From: Pseudomonadota bacterium
GTDB lineage: Bacteria > Pseudomonadota > Gammaproteobacteria > Xanthomonadales > Xanthomonadaceae
Assembly: GCA_023394655.1 (NCBI GenBank)
Contig: JAEXAG010000031.1
Location: forward strand, 1 to 11,526
DNA: 11,526 nt
Reading direction: 5' to 3'
Of this stretch, positions 1-9,445 are shown in pieces. Below the pieces are notes generated by a model that searched no databases, was not told where the DNA came from, and worked only from the letters and a program-made list of their open reading frames with translations. The translations under genes were made by a program, and so were the position numbers. Within the stretch, counting starts at the first letter, position 1; every line of letters begins with the position of its first letter.

Positions 1-1980
<1,980 letters not shown>

Positions 1981-2028
1981 GGGGTCGGGCCGTTTCGGTT
2001 TTGCGCCGCACGCACGTGGCGGGCGCGG

Positions 2029-2058
2029 AAAAAGAAGAAGGGCGCATGGGCACCCTTC
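2029..2058 (-). terminator. Intrinsic terminator after the M23 peptidase gene, upstream of secA
   Basis: Read on the minus strand, GAAGGGTGC (2058-2050), a CCAT loop and GCGCCCTTC (2045-2037) form a 9-bp stem with one G-U pair. It is followed directly by TTCTTTTT (2036-2029). It sits about 60 bases after the M23 stop codon and ends 48 bases before the secA ATG. It should stop M23 transcription and leave secA to a promoter closer to its start, unless read-through is high. Stem, loop and U tract are all seen directly. Its efficiency is inferred. Confidence 0.75.
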
Positions 2059-2117
2059 GGCAACTCGTCAATTGTAGTGGAGGCGGCCGGCGCGCGTATC
2101 AAGGGCCGTGGCGCGAC

Positions 2118-3017
2118 TCAACCGCGTTCGCGCTGCTGCAGGAAGCGGCCCGGATCGACGTACTGGCCGTCGCGCCACACTTCGAGATGGACGTGGACGC
2201 CGGTGGAGCGGCCGCTGGAGCCGGCCCTGGCCACTTCCTGCCCGGCCCGCACCAGATCTCCGACTTCGCGGCTCAGTCGGGAATTGTGCGCGTAGCGGGT
2301 GACGTAGCCGTTGCCGTGGTCCACTTCGATGGTGTTGCCGTAGCCGCTGCGGTTGCCGGAAAAGGTGACCACGCCATCGGCCACCGCCAGCACCGGATCG
2401 CCGTGGTTGGCCTTGTAGTCGATGCCCTTGTGGAACTGTCCGCCGGCACCGAAGGGATCGGCGCGCAGGCCGAAGCCCGAGGTGACGTAGCTGCCGGCCA
2501 CCGGCTCGCCGGAAGGCAGCGCCGCCTGTTCGCGCTCGCGGTGGAACAGCACCGATTCCAGCGCGCTGAGGCGGGTGCCGGAATCGCGCAGGCTTGCATC
2601 GAGCTGGCGGATGCCGCCCTGCAGCGCCTGCGGTGCGATGTCGTGGACCGGGCCACCACCACCGATGCCGACCGGCTGGCCGAAATCGAACTCGCCCTCG
2701 GGCAGCTTGGCGATGCGGGTCAGACGCTGGCCGAGCGCGTTCAGGCGGGTGGTCTCGGCCTGGAGTTCGGCCAGGCGTGCGGCCATCGCGTTCAGCTCGC
2801 GCTGGGCAGCCTCGCTTTCGAGGCGCGCCTGCCGCGCTTCGGCATCGTGGCCGGCGTCGAGCGCCTGCATCGCCACTGCCCCGCCGGAAAGCCCGACCAC
2901 CAGGCAGGTCATCGCGCCGAACAGCGGGCGCTTGAGGAATCCGCCGCGCAGGCGCTTGATCGCCGCATCGGCCTGCCCGCGCGTATGCTGTGCGAGCTGC
3001 TGGAGTTTCGATTGCAT
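2118..3017 (-). CDS. Membrane-anchored M23 family metallopeptidase (LytM/peptidoglycan endopeptidase-like)
   Basis: The 299-residue protein has a short basic cytoplasmic N-terminus and one membrane segment at about 32-50 (PLFGAMTCLVVGLSGGAVAM). A periplasmic Glu/Ala/Arg-rich helical, probably coiled-coil, region follows at about 55-105, with a spacer containing a small glycine run. The C-terminal M23 domain spans about 175-292. All zinc and catalytic residues are visible: H196 and D200 in HKGID, H244 in RYAH, and H275/H277 in HVH. The enzyme is therefore predicted to be active, most likely cutting peptidoglycan cross-links as family members do; the substrate is inferred. The start MQSKLQQLAQ at 3017 is chosen because it gives a compact N-terminus before the membrane helix, although no strong ribosome site precedes it. 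Its ATG overlaps the dciA ATG on the other strand. An open frame extends further upstream but runs antisense through dciA. The gene lies where E. coli carries secM, upstream of secA. Confidence 0.92.
   Translation of the reverse strand: MQSKLQQLAQHTRGQADAAIKRLRGGFLKRPLFGAMTCLVVGLSGGAVAMQALDAGHDAEARQARLESEAAQRELNAMAARLAELQAETTRLNALGQRLTRIAKLPEGEFDFGQPVGIGGGGPVHDIAPQALQGGIRQLDASLRDSGTRLSALESVLFHREREQAALPSGEPVAGSYVTSGFGLRADPFGAGGQFHKGIDYKANHGDPVLAVADGVVTFSGNRSGYGNTIEVDHGNGYVTRYAHNSRLSREVGDLVRAGQEVARAGSSGRSTGVHVHLEVWRDGQYVDPGRFLQQRERG
3002..3005 (+). promoter_or_regulatory. Shine-Dalgarno for dciA
   Basis: GGAG lies 10 bases before the ATG at 3016. It falls inside the coding sequence of the divergent M23 gene. 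It supports 3016 as the dciA start and not an upstream codon in the same open frame, which continues antisense through the M23 gene. Confidence 0.5.
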
Positions 3018-3435
3018 GTCTGAATCCGTACCCGGGCGCCCCGCTTCCAAGGGGAAAAGCCAGCCGAAGCCGGCGCTGGACGCCGTGATGAACGATGCCG
3101 CGGGCGATCCCTTGCGCCGCGCGATGTGGCTGGACGCCGTGGGCCGGCAACTGCAGGCCGCATGGCCGGCGAACCTGCGCGGCCACCTGCGCTTGGGCAA
3201 CGTGGCCGAGGGACGCCTGTCCGTGCTCGCGGCTTCCCCGATCTGGGCCAACCGCGCGCGGCTGGCCAGCGAGGAAATCCTCGAAGCGGCCCGATCCGTC
3301 GGGCTCGAGGCGCGAAGCCTCCGGGTCCGTGTCGCCATCCCGGCGCCGGCCCCCGTCCATGTCCCCGAGAAACCGCCGAGCCGGGCGGCACGCGCCGCCG
3401 TGGAAGAGGCGCTGGCCCTGCTGCGGGATCGCTGA
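3016..3435 (+). CDS. dciA: DUF721 / DciA family protein, putative replicative helicase (DnaB) loader
   Basis: This 139-residue cytoplasmic protein is the only recognised gene on the plus strand. A polar, Lys/Pro-containing N-terminus leads to a DUF721-type core at about 33-107. The core contains DPLRRAMWLDAVGRQL, a central LGNVAEGRLSVLAASPIWANR (shortened here to its key elements GxLxV and SPxWA), and a closing LRVRVAIP. The C-terminus is a Pro-rich stretch (about 108-122) followed by an Ala-rich helix. DUF721 proteins are DciA, the loader or partner of DnaB in bacteria that lack DnaC/DnaI; that role is family knowledge and is not shown by this sequence. Length and position next to the M23 gene and secA fit homologues in Pseudomonas and Xanthomonas relatives. 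The start shares bases with the M23 start codon. Nothing follows on the plus strand, so it is probably transcribed alone. The family is poorly conserved, so the assignment is good but not absolute. Confidence 0.82.
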   Translation: MSESVPGRPASKGKSQPKPALDAVMNDAAGDPLRRAMWLDAVGRQLQAAWPANLRGHLRLGNVAEGRLSVLAASPIWANRARLASEEILEAARSVGLEARSLRVRVAIPAPAPVHVPEKPPSRAARAAVEEALALLRDR

Positions 3436-3494
3436 ATGCGCGGCCTTCACATGGCGTGCACATCATCGGGGCGCGTAGGGTAACCGCCTGATCC

Positions 3495-3556
3495 CGCCGG
3501 GTTGTTAAGCCCCGGCTTCACGAAACGGAATGGCAGGCACGCTGCCGGCCTGCCAT
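3495..3556. terminator. Two hairpins in the convergent spacer, possible bidirectional terminator
   Basis: The 147-base spacer (3436-3582) between the 3' ends of dciA and the beta-propeller gene holds two inverted repeats. The first is GCCGGG/CCCGGC (3496-3501 with 3511-3516, 9-base loop). The second is a perfect 9-bp stem ATGGCAGGC/GCCTGCCAT (3530-3538 with 3548-3556, 9-base loop). On both sides the second stem is followed by only a short GTTTC run, so the U tracts are weak. Convergent position and symmetry suggest termination in both directions. The rest of the spacer shows no gene. Confidence 0.4.
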
Positions 3557-3582
3557 CCGATGGTCGTTTCCGGTCTTGCCGC

Positions 3583-5487
3583 TCAGTCGGCGCGCGGGCG
3601 CAGATGCGTGCGCGGCGCGAAATCGACGCGACGGCGCTCGCGGATCACCTCGCCTTCCAGGCGTCCTTCCACCAGCTCGTAGCCCAGCAGCGCGAACACC
3701 CGCGTACCGAGGAAGATCGGGCGCGCATTGCCGTACCAATCGACGCAACTGGCCACGCAGCCGTCATCCCGCGAAGGATCGGCCTGCGCCGCCAGCTCGC
3801 CCAGCGGCCGCCAGGCGAGGCCGGCATTGCGCAGGAAAGCCACCGCCGCACCCGCGCGTTCCCCGCTGCGGCGCACCGGCAGGCCGACGATGCCGGATCG
3901 CTCGCCATCCCGGCGATAGAAGAACCCGTGCGTGCGGCTTTCGCCCTGCCGCGCACCCGGAAGCTGCCAGCGCCCGGCGATCCGCGCCCCATCCGGCGCC
4001 AGCGCCACGGCGCTGAAACCGAGGCGGTCATCGAAGTTCCCGACCAGCACGGCATCACGGCCCATCGCCTCGATGCGTTCCACGCCATGCCCCGGCGCCA
4101 GCTCGATTTCCGCATCGCCGCGGGCATAGCGCAGCGCGTAGGCCTTCGCCTCCGATTGCCGTGTCCCATCCCAGGGCGCGCTGCCGTAGAGCAGCCATTC
4201 GCCGATGTAGCGATTGTGCCGCTCGCCGGAAGACACCGCCGGCAGCAGGCGGTAATCGCGCGGCGTGGTGATCGCCGCCTGGCCGCCGAAGCGCGCCAGC
4301 GGCAGTCGCAGCAGCGCCATCCGGCCGCCGCCCCATTCCGGCATCCACATGGCATCGCCGCCGCCGACGGTCTGCAGCAGGACATTGAGATGTCCATCGG
4401 CTTCGTGGAAGGAGAGCGCATCGATCGGCGCCCCGTGCACGCCCACGGCACTCGGCGCCGAGCCATCCAGCGGCAGGCGCACCAGCGTCCCCGGCGGCGG
4501 CCCGGCACGACGCGAGTCGCGCGGGATGCGCATCGTCCAGACATGCACGGCTTCCGCGGAAACGTGGAACACGCGGCCGGCCGGCCCCAGCACCGCGCTG
4601 GCCTCGCATTGCATCGCCGGGACCAGGCGGCAGCGGGTCACGGTGTGCAGCGCCAGCATGTCGCGGGTCGGGTCCACCCCGCGATCGGCGCGATGGATGC
4701 GCGTGGCCGGCAGGATGCGCCTGAAATCGCGCTCGCCGGCGCCGTCGCGCCAGCGGCGGATGGCCGGATACACCAGCCTGCCGCCCCAGCGGTCGTAATG
4801 GAGCGGCGTGTAGAACACCAGCGTGTCGCCGATCAAGCGGCTGGCGTAGTTGCGCGAGGAGTAGTAATCGTTGCCGGAAAGATGGTGCGTCTCGCGATAG
4901 GCGAGCCGGCCGGCACGGTCGATCGAGAACAGCCCGATCTCGGTGCCGCCGCGCGCGTAGCTGTAGCCGATAACCACCACGTGATCGCCGCTCACCAGCA
5001 TTTCGTCGTACCAGGCGCCATCGCCGGTGCTGGGCGCGAAGGCATCGATCGCATCCACCGGCGCGAGGGCGTCGCCGCCGATCCGCAGCGTGAACAGCCG
5101 GCCGCGGCGCAGCACGACCAGATGGTCGCCGTGGCGCTTGACGATGCCGCCTTCGTCCACGCCCGCGACCTGCACGTTGGTGATGGACTCCCCGGCAGCC
5201 GGCGCGCCATCCGCAGCCGGTGCCGCGGCGGCCACCGGCGCGGGCGTCGGCACCGGCATCGCCATTTCACCACTGGAGCGGGCCCGCAGGCGCAGTTGCT
5301 CCGCCTGCGAACGCCGACGCCATTCCGCCAGTTGCTTGTCCAACGCCTCCTGCGAGGCGAATGCCGGAAGCGTGCCGCCCGGCCCGTCGCCGGGCTCGGC
5401 TGCCCAGGCGCAACCCGCCATTCCCAGCACCAGCAGGGCGACCACGCCCTGCGACACGATCCTTGCCACCCTGCCTTCACCATCCAT
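3583..5487 (-). CDS. Secreted or lipid-anchored beta-propeller domain protein (COG4880 / Beta_propel family), function unknown
   Basis: The 634-residue protein starts with a basic N-terminus and a hydrophobic segment (about 11-25, VSQGVVALLVLGMAGC) that reads as a signal sequence. It could be a lipoprotein anchored at C26, although MAGC is a non-ideal lipobox, or it could be cut by signal peptidase I after AWA (residue 29). A short charged helix (45-70) and a Pro/Ala linker (77-98) follow. The family hallmark ITNVQVAGVDEGGIVKRHGD (102-121) opens the propeller, which fills the rest with repeated beta-rich blades. The C-terminus has WYGNARPIFLGTRVFALLGY, typical of the last blade. Cysteines occur as pairs C286/C294 and C577/C581, plausible disulfides outside the cytoplasm. 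The family is distantly related to WD40 propellers; its ligand or partner is unknown to me. A strong AAGGAG precedes the ATG. It lies 68 bases downstream of valS on the same strand with no terminator seen, so read-through is possible. Confidence 0.85.
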   Translation of the reverse strand: MDGEGRVARIVSQGVVALLVLGMAGCAWAAEPGDGPGGTLPAFASQEALDKQLAEWRRRSQAEQLRLRARSSGEMAMPVPTPAPVAAAAPAADGAPAAGESITNVQVAGVDEGGIVKRHGDHLVVLRRGRLFTLRIGGDALAPVDAIDAFAPSTGDGAWYDEMLVSGDHVVVIGYSYARGGTEIGLFSIDRAGRLAYRETHHLSGNDYYSSRNYASRLIGDTLVFYTPLHYDRWGGRLVYPAIRRWRDGAGERDFRRILPATRIHRADRGVDPTRDMLALHTVTRCRLVPAMQCEASAVLGPAGRVFHVSAEAVHVWTMRIPRDSRRAGPPPGTLVRLPLDGSAPSAVGVHGAPIDALSFHEADGHLNVLLQTVGGGDAMWMPEWGGGRMALLRLPLARFGGQAAITTPRDYRLLPAVSSGERHNRYIGEWLLYGSAPWDGTRQSEAKAYALRYARGDAEIELAPGHGVERIEAMGRDAVLVGNFDDRLGFSAVALAPDGARIAGRWQLPGARQGESRTHGFFYRRDGERSGIVGLPVRRSGERAGAAVAFLRNAGLAWRPLGELAAQADPSRDDGCVASCVDWYGNARPIFLGTRVFALLGYELVEGRLEGEVIRERRRVDFAPRTHLRPRAD

Positions 5488-5494
5488 CAGCCCG

Positions 5495-5500
5495 CTCCTT
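5495..5500 (-). promoter_or_regulatory. Strong Shine-Dalgarno for the beta-propeller gene
   Basis: AAGGAG on the minus strand sits 7 bases before the ATG at 5487. It is the best ribosome-binding site in the window and settles this start over a second ATG 4 bases downstream, which is in another frame. Confidence 0.75.
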
Positions 5501-5555
5501 CGAGATCCGGGGGTTACAACGCACCAGGGGCGAAAACGGGGTCAAGCCACGGGCT

Positions 5556-8399
5556 TCACCCCAGCCGCTGCCGCTGGTCCGCCAGCGCCCCGTGCTGCGC
5601 GGTCCATTCCGCCAGCCGGGCGCGTTCCTGCTCCACCACGGTCGCCGGCGCATTGGCCACGAACGTCTCGCTGGCCAGCTTGCCCTGCGATTTGGCAAGT
5701 TCGCCCGCCACGCGCTTGAGTTCCTTGTCGATGCGGGCGCGCTCGGCGTCCAGATCGACCAGGCCTTCCAGCGGCACGAACAGATCCAGCTCGCCCACCC
5801 GCGCGGCCGCTGATGCCGGCGGCTCGCCGGCCAGCACGTCGATGCGCTCGATACGGGCGAGGAATCGCAGCGCGGCATCGAAGCGGCCCAGCCGCGCGCA
5901 TTCGGCCTCGCCGCCGCCGCGCACCAGCAGGCTCACCTGCTTGCCCGGTGAAACGCCCAGCTCGCTGCGGATGCGACGCAGGGCGGAGACCATCGCCTTC
6001 AGCCATTCGATGTCGGCCTCGGCCTGCCCGTAGCCGGCCACGTCGGTCGCGCCCGGCTGCGGCCAGGCCTGCAGCATGATGCTGCCGGACTTGCCGAGCT
6101 TCGGCGCCACCGCCTGCCACAGCTCCTCGGTCACGAACGGGATCAGCGGGTGCAGCAGGCGCAGCAGGCGTTCCAGCACATATGCCAGCGTGTGGCGGGT
6201 GCTCGCGGCGGCCTCGGCGTCATCTCCGTTGAGCGCGGGCTTGGCCAGCTCCAGGAACCAGTCGCAGACCTGGTTCCAGGTGAATTCGTACAGCGCCTGC
6301 GCCAGCAGGTCGAAACGGTAGCTGGCGAAGTGCTCGGCGGCCTCGGCGGTGGTGCGCTCCAGCTGCGCCAGGATCCACTTCTCGGCATCGGTCTGCGGCC
6401 GCGGCGCGCCGTCGAACGTCGCATCGCCCACGTTCATCAGCGCGAAGCGGGTGGCGTTCCACAGCTTGTTGCAGAAGTTCTTGTAGCCCTCGGCGCGCTG
6501 CAGGTCGAACTTGATGTCGCGCCCCGGGCCGGCCAGCGCGCACATGGTGAAGCGCAGCGCATCGGCGCCGTGCGGGTTGATGCCGGCGGGGAACTCCTTG
6601 CGGGTGGCCTTCTCGATCTTCTCGGCCATCTTCGGCTGCATCAGGCCGAAGGTGCGCTTGGCGACGAGTTCCTCGATGCCGATGCCGTCGATGATGTCCA
6701 GCGGGTCGAGGATGTTGCCCTTGGACTTCGACATCTTCTGGCCGTCCTTGTCGCGGACCAGGCCGGTGATGTAGACATCGCGGAACGGCACGCGGCCGAC
6801 CAGGCGGTCGGTCATCATGATCATCCGCGCCACCCAGAAGAAGATGATGTCGAAGCCGGTCACCAGCACGCTGGTCGGCAGGGCGATGTCGAAGCCGAGT
6901 TCGCCCATCGCGTCCTCGTTCGGCCAGCCCTGGGTGCTGAAGGGGAACATCGCCGAGGAGAACCAGGTCTCCAGCACGTCCGGGTCCTGCCGCAGCGCGA
7001 TGTCGCCCAGGCCGTGCGCCGCGCGCACCTCGGCCTCGCTGCGGCCGACGTAGGCGTTGCCGGCCTCGTCGAACCACGCCGGGATGCGATGGCCCCACCA
7101 GAGCTGGCGGCTGATCGTCCAGTCCTGGATGTTCTCCAGCCAGTGGCGGTAGGTGTTGATCCAGTTCGGCGGGACGAACTTCACTTCGCCGGACTCCACG
7201 AGCTCAAGGCCGCGCTTCGCCAACTCGTCCATCTTCACGAACCACTGGTCGGTCAGGAACGGCTCGATCACCTGGCCGCTGCGGTCGCCGCGCGGCACCT
7301 GCAGGCGATGCGGCCTGATCTCGACCAGCAGGCCGGCGGCCTCGAGGTCGGCGACGATGGCCTTGCGCGCATCGAAGCGGTCGAGGCCGCGATAACTCTC
7401 GGCGATCTCGTCGAGATGGCCGACCACCTTCGCCTCGTCGGTGAACACGTTGATCAGCGGCAACCCGTGGCGCTGGCCCACCGCGTGGTCGTTGAAATCG
7501 TGCGCGGGCGTGACCTTGACCACGCCGGTGCCGAAGGCCTTGTCCACGTAGTCGTCGGTGATCACCGGGATGCGGCGGCCGGTCAGCGGCAGGTCCACCG
7601 CCTTGCCGTGCAGTGCGAGGTAGCGCGCGTCATCCGGATGCACCATCACCGCGGTGTCGCCGAGCATGGTTTCCGGGCGGGTGGTGGCGACCACCACGTA
7701 ATCGCGGGTTTCGCGCAGGGTCTCATTGCCGTCGCCATCGACCTCGACGTGCTCGTAGCTCGCGCCGTCCGCCAAGGGGTAGCGGATCGACCACATGTGG
7801 CCGTCTTCCTCTTCGCTGGCGACCTCCAGATCGGAGATCGCGGTCTTCAGCACCGGGTCCCAGTTGACCAGCCGCTGGCCGCGGTAGATCAGGCCCTGCT
7901 CGTGCAGGCGCACGAAGGCTTCGGTGATGGCCTCGGAGGCCATCGGGTCCATCGTGAACACGCTGCGCGACCAGTCGCCCGACGCGCCCAGCCGGCGCAT
8001 CTGCCGCTCGATGGTGTCGCCGGATTGCTGCTTCCACTCCCAGACCTTGGCGATGAAGGCCTCGCGGCCCAGCGAATCGCGGGTCTCGCCCTTGCCCTCG
8101 ATGGCGAGGTTGCGGTTCACCACCATCTCGGTGGCGATGCCGGCGTGGTCGGTGCCCATCTGCCACAGCGTGCGGTAGCCGCGCATGCGGTGGTAGCGGA
8201 TCAGCGCGTCCTGCAGCGTATGCTGGAAGGCGTGGCCCATGTGCAGGGTGCCGGTGACGTTGGGCGGCGGCAGCAGGATGGTGTAGGCCGGGCCGTCGCC
8301 CTGGGGCGCGAACGCGCCGCTGGCCTCCCACTCCTTGTACCGGCGGGATTCGATGTCGGCGGGCTGGTAGCTGGGGGCGAGGGAATTCGAAGCGGTCAT
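5556..8399 (-). CDS. valS: Valyl-tRNA synthetase
   Basis: This cytoplasmic class Ia synthetase attaches valine to tRNA-Val and hydrolyses mischarged threonine in its editing domain. The protein is 947 residues, close to E. coli ValRS (951). The HIGH-type motif is HMGH at 53-56 within PPPNVTGTLHMGHAF, followed by GTDHAGIATE. The CP1 editing domain lies roughly at 190-340, with TTRPETMLGDTAVMVHP near its start. KMSKS is at 555-559. The anticodon-binding region follows. The last 65-80 residues form the C-terminal coiled-coil arm (about 882-947, DAERARIDKELKRVAGEL) that contacts the tRNA. The start MTASNSLAPSYQPADIESRR is chosen because the conserved ValRS N-terminus begins there; an in-frame ATG at 8453 would add 18 unusual residues. 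No clear ribosome site is visible at either. The gene follows thiL by 90 bases. The holC-pepA neighbours common elsewhere are absent. All key motifs are intact. Confidence 0.98.
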   Translation of the reverse strand: MTASNSLAPSYQPADIESRRYKEWEASGAFAPQGDGPAYTILLPPPNVTGTLHMGHAFQHTLQDALIRYHRMRGYRTLWQMGTDHAGIATEMVVNRNLAIEGKGETRDSLGREAFIAKVWEWKQQSGDTIERQMRRLGASGDWSRSVFTMDPMASEAITEAFVRLHEQGLIYRGQRLVNWDPVLKTAISDLEVASEEEDGHMWSIRYPLADGASYEHVEVDGDGNETLRETRDYVVVATTRPETMLGDTAVMVHPDDARYLALHGKAVDLPLTGRRIPVITDDYVDKAFGTGVVKVTPAHDFNDHAVGQRHGLPLINVFTDEAKVVGHLDEIAESYRGLDRFDARKAIVADLEAAGLLVEIRPHRLQVPRGDRSGQVIEPFLTDQWFVKMDELAKRGLELVESGEVKFVPPNWINTYRHWLENIQDWTISRQLWWGHRIPAWFDEAGNAYVGRSEAEVRAAHGLGDIALRQDPDVLETWFSSAMFPFSTQGWPNEDAMGELGFDIALPTSVLVTGFDIIFFWVARMIMMTDRLVGRVPFRDVYITGLVRDKDGQKMSKSKGNILDPLDIIDGIGIEELVAKRTFGLMQPKMAEKIEKATRKEFPAGINPHGADALRFTMCALAGPGRDIKFDLQRAEGYKNFCNKLWNATRFALMNVGDATFDGAPRPQTDAEKWILAQLERTTAEAAEHFASYRFDLLAQALYEFTWNQVCDWFLELAKPALNGDDAEAAASTRHTLAYVLERLLRLLHPLIPFVTEELWQAVAPKLGKSGSIMLQAWPQPGATDVAGYGQAEADIEWLKAMVSALRRIRSELGVSPGKQVSLLVRGGGEAECARLGRFDAALRFLARIERIDVLAGEPPASAAARVGELDLFVPLEGLVDLDAERARIDKELKRVAGELAKSQGKLASETFVANAPATVVEQERARLAEWTAQHGALADQRQRLG

Positions 8400-8489
8400 T
8401 GGCAATCCGGAAAACGGGGCAAGGCAGGCACCGCCGCGCGGCGCACGCTTCATTTTCGCCCATCATGCGCCGAAGCGCGCGCCGATGCC

Positions 8490-9440
8490 TCAGCCGAAGT
8501 GGCGGTAGCCGCTCTGCCCGGGCCGCCATTCGCGGCCCTCCACCATCGCGCGCACGCCCGCACCCGCGACCATCCGGCCGATGCGGGTCACGGCGACGCC
8601 GGCACCGCGCGCGGCGGCCTCCACGCGCGGTGCGTCGGCGGGCGCCGCACTGAAGCAGAGTTCGTAATCGTCGCCACCGCTGGCCTGCCACTCGCGGCGC
8701 TGTCCGGCAGGCACGTCGAGCGCGGCCAATGCCGCGGAAACCGGCAACGATCCGGCGTCCACTTCGATGCCCAGCCCGCTCGCGAACGCGACGTGCTCCA
8801 GGTCGGCCAGCAGGCCATCGGAAACGTCGATGCCGGCGGCGGCGATGCCCGCCAGCGCCAGGCCCAGCTCGACGCGCGGTTCCGGCCGGTCGAGCCGTTG
8901 ACGCAAGGCATCGGGAACGGGATGGCCGGCCTGCCACAAGGCCAGCGCGGCCGCAGCATCGCCCGGCGTGCCGCTGACCCAGACCTCGTCACCGACGCGC
9001 CCGCCATCGCGGCGCAGGGCCCGACCGGGCTCGACGAAGCCGATCGCCGTCACCGAGATCGAAAGCGGCCCGCGGGTGGTATCGCCGCCGACCAGCGCCA
9101 CCTCGTGCCGCGCGGCAAGGGCGAGGAAGCCGTCCAAGAAGCCTTCCAGCCAGTCCGCCGAAGCCTCCGGCAGCGAAAGCGACAGCGTGCACCAGGCCGG
9201 GCGTGCGGCCATCGCCGCCAGGTCCGACAGGTTCACCGCCAGCGATTTCCAGCCGATGGCCGCCGCGTCCGCATCGGCGGGGAAATGCACGCCGGCATTG
9301 AGGGTGTCCGCGCAGCAGGCCAGCTGCATGCCGGCCGGCGCTGCCAGCAACGCGGCGTCGTCGCCGATTCCGAGCAGCACGTCGGCGCGCGCAAGGGCGC
9401 GGCCGCGGATGGTTTCGATCAGGTCGAATTCGCCGGCCAC
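8490..9440 (-). CDS. thiL: Thiamine-monophosphate kinase
   Basis: ThiL phosphorylates thiamine monophosphate with ATP to thiamine diphosphate, the active cofactor. With the GTG at 9440 as start the protein is 316 residues (E. coli 325) and opens with the family sequence AGEFDLIETIRGRA. Visible motifs include GIGDDAA (24-30, metal-binding aspartates), KSLAVNLSDLAAMAA (65-79), VGGDTTRG (117-124), GIDVSDGLLADL and SGGDDYELCF, all expected of the PurM/ThiL-like ATP-binding fold. A longer in-frame version from a TTG at 9482 would overlap nusB by 37 bases and add 14 residues with no family resemblance, so GTG is preferred; neither has a strong ribosome site. The nusB stop lies just 5 bases upstream, so translational coupling with nusB is likely. 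The downstream gene is valS. In many bacteria thiL is followed by pgpA, which is not here. Confidence 0.95.
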   Translation of the reverse strand: MAGEFDLIETIRGRALARADVLLGIGDDAALLAAPAGMQLACCADTLNAGVHFPADADAAAIGWKSLAVNLSDLAAMAARPAWCTLSLSLPEASADWLEGFLDGFLALAARHEVALVGGDTTRGPLSISVTAIGFVEPGRALRRDGGRVGDEVWVSGTPGDAAAALALWQAGHPVPDALRQRLDRPEPRVELGLALAGIAAAGIDVSDGLLADLEHVAFASGLGIEVDAGSLPVSAALAALDVPAGQRREWQASGGDDYELCFSAAPADAPRVEAAARGAGVAVTRIGRMVAGAGVRAMVEGREWRPGQSGYRHFG

Positions 9441-9445
9441 CGGCG

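Noticed and set aside
3018..3338. N-terminal extension of the M23 protein by 107 residues
   Set aside because: The extension lies antisense to dciA, has shadow-like composition, and would place a long odd cytoplasmic segment before the membrane helix.
2068..3450. 460-residue minus-strand frame covering the M23 gene and dciA
   Set aside because: It is in a different frame from the M23 gene, is Arg/Pro/Ala-rich and has no domain. M23 and DUF721 motifs identify the real frames.
5513..5545. Promoter upstream of the beta-propeller gene (TTGACC with TTGTAA)
   Set aside because: The spacing is 20 bases and the -10 match is poor. It is possible, but not supported enough to list.
3502..6033. 843-residue open frame on the plus strand
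   Set aside because: Antisense to the beta-propeller gene and the end of valS. It has shadow-like composition and no family resemblance.
8432..8443. 12-base perfect palindrome CGCCGCGCGGCG in the thiL-valS gap
   Set aside because: It has no loop and no U tract, and such GC palindromes arise often by chance at this base composition.
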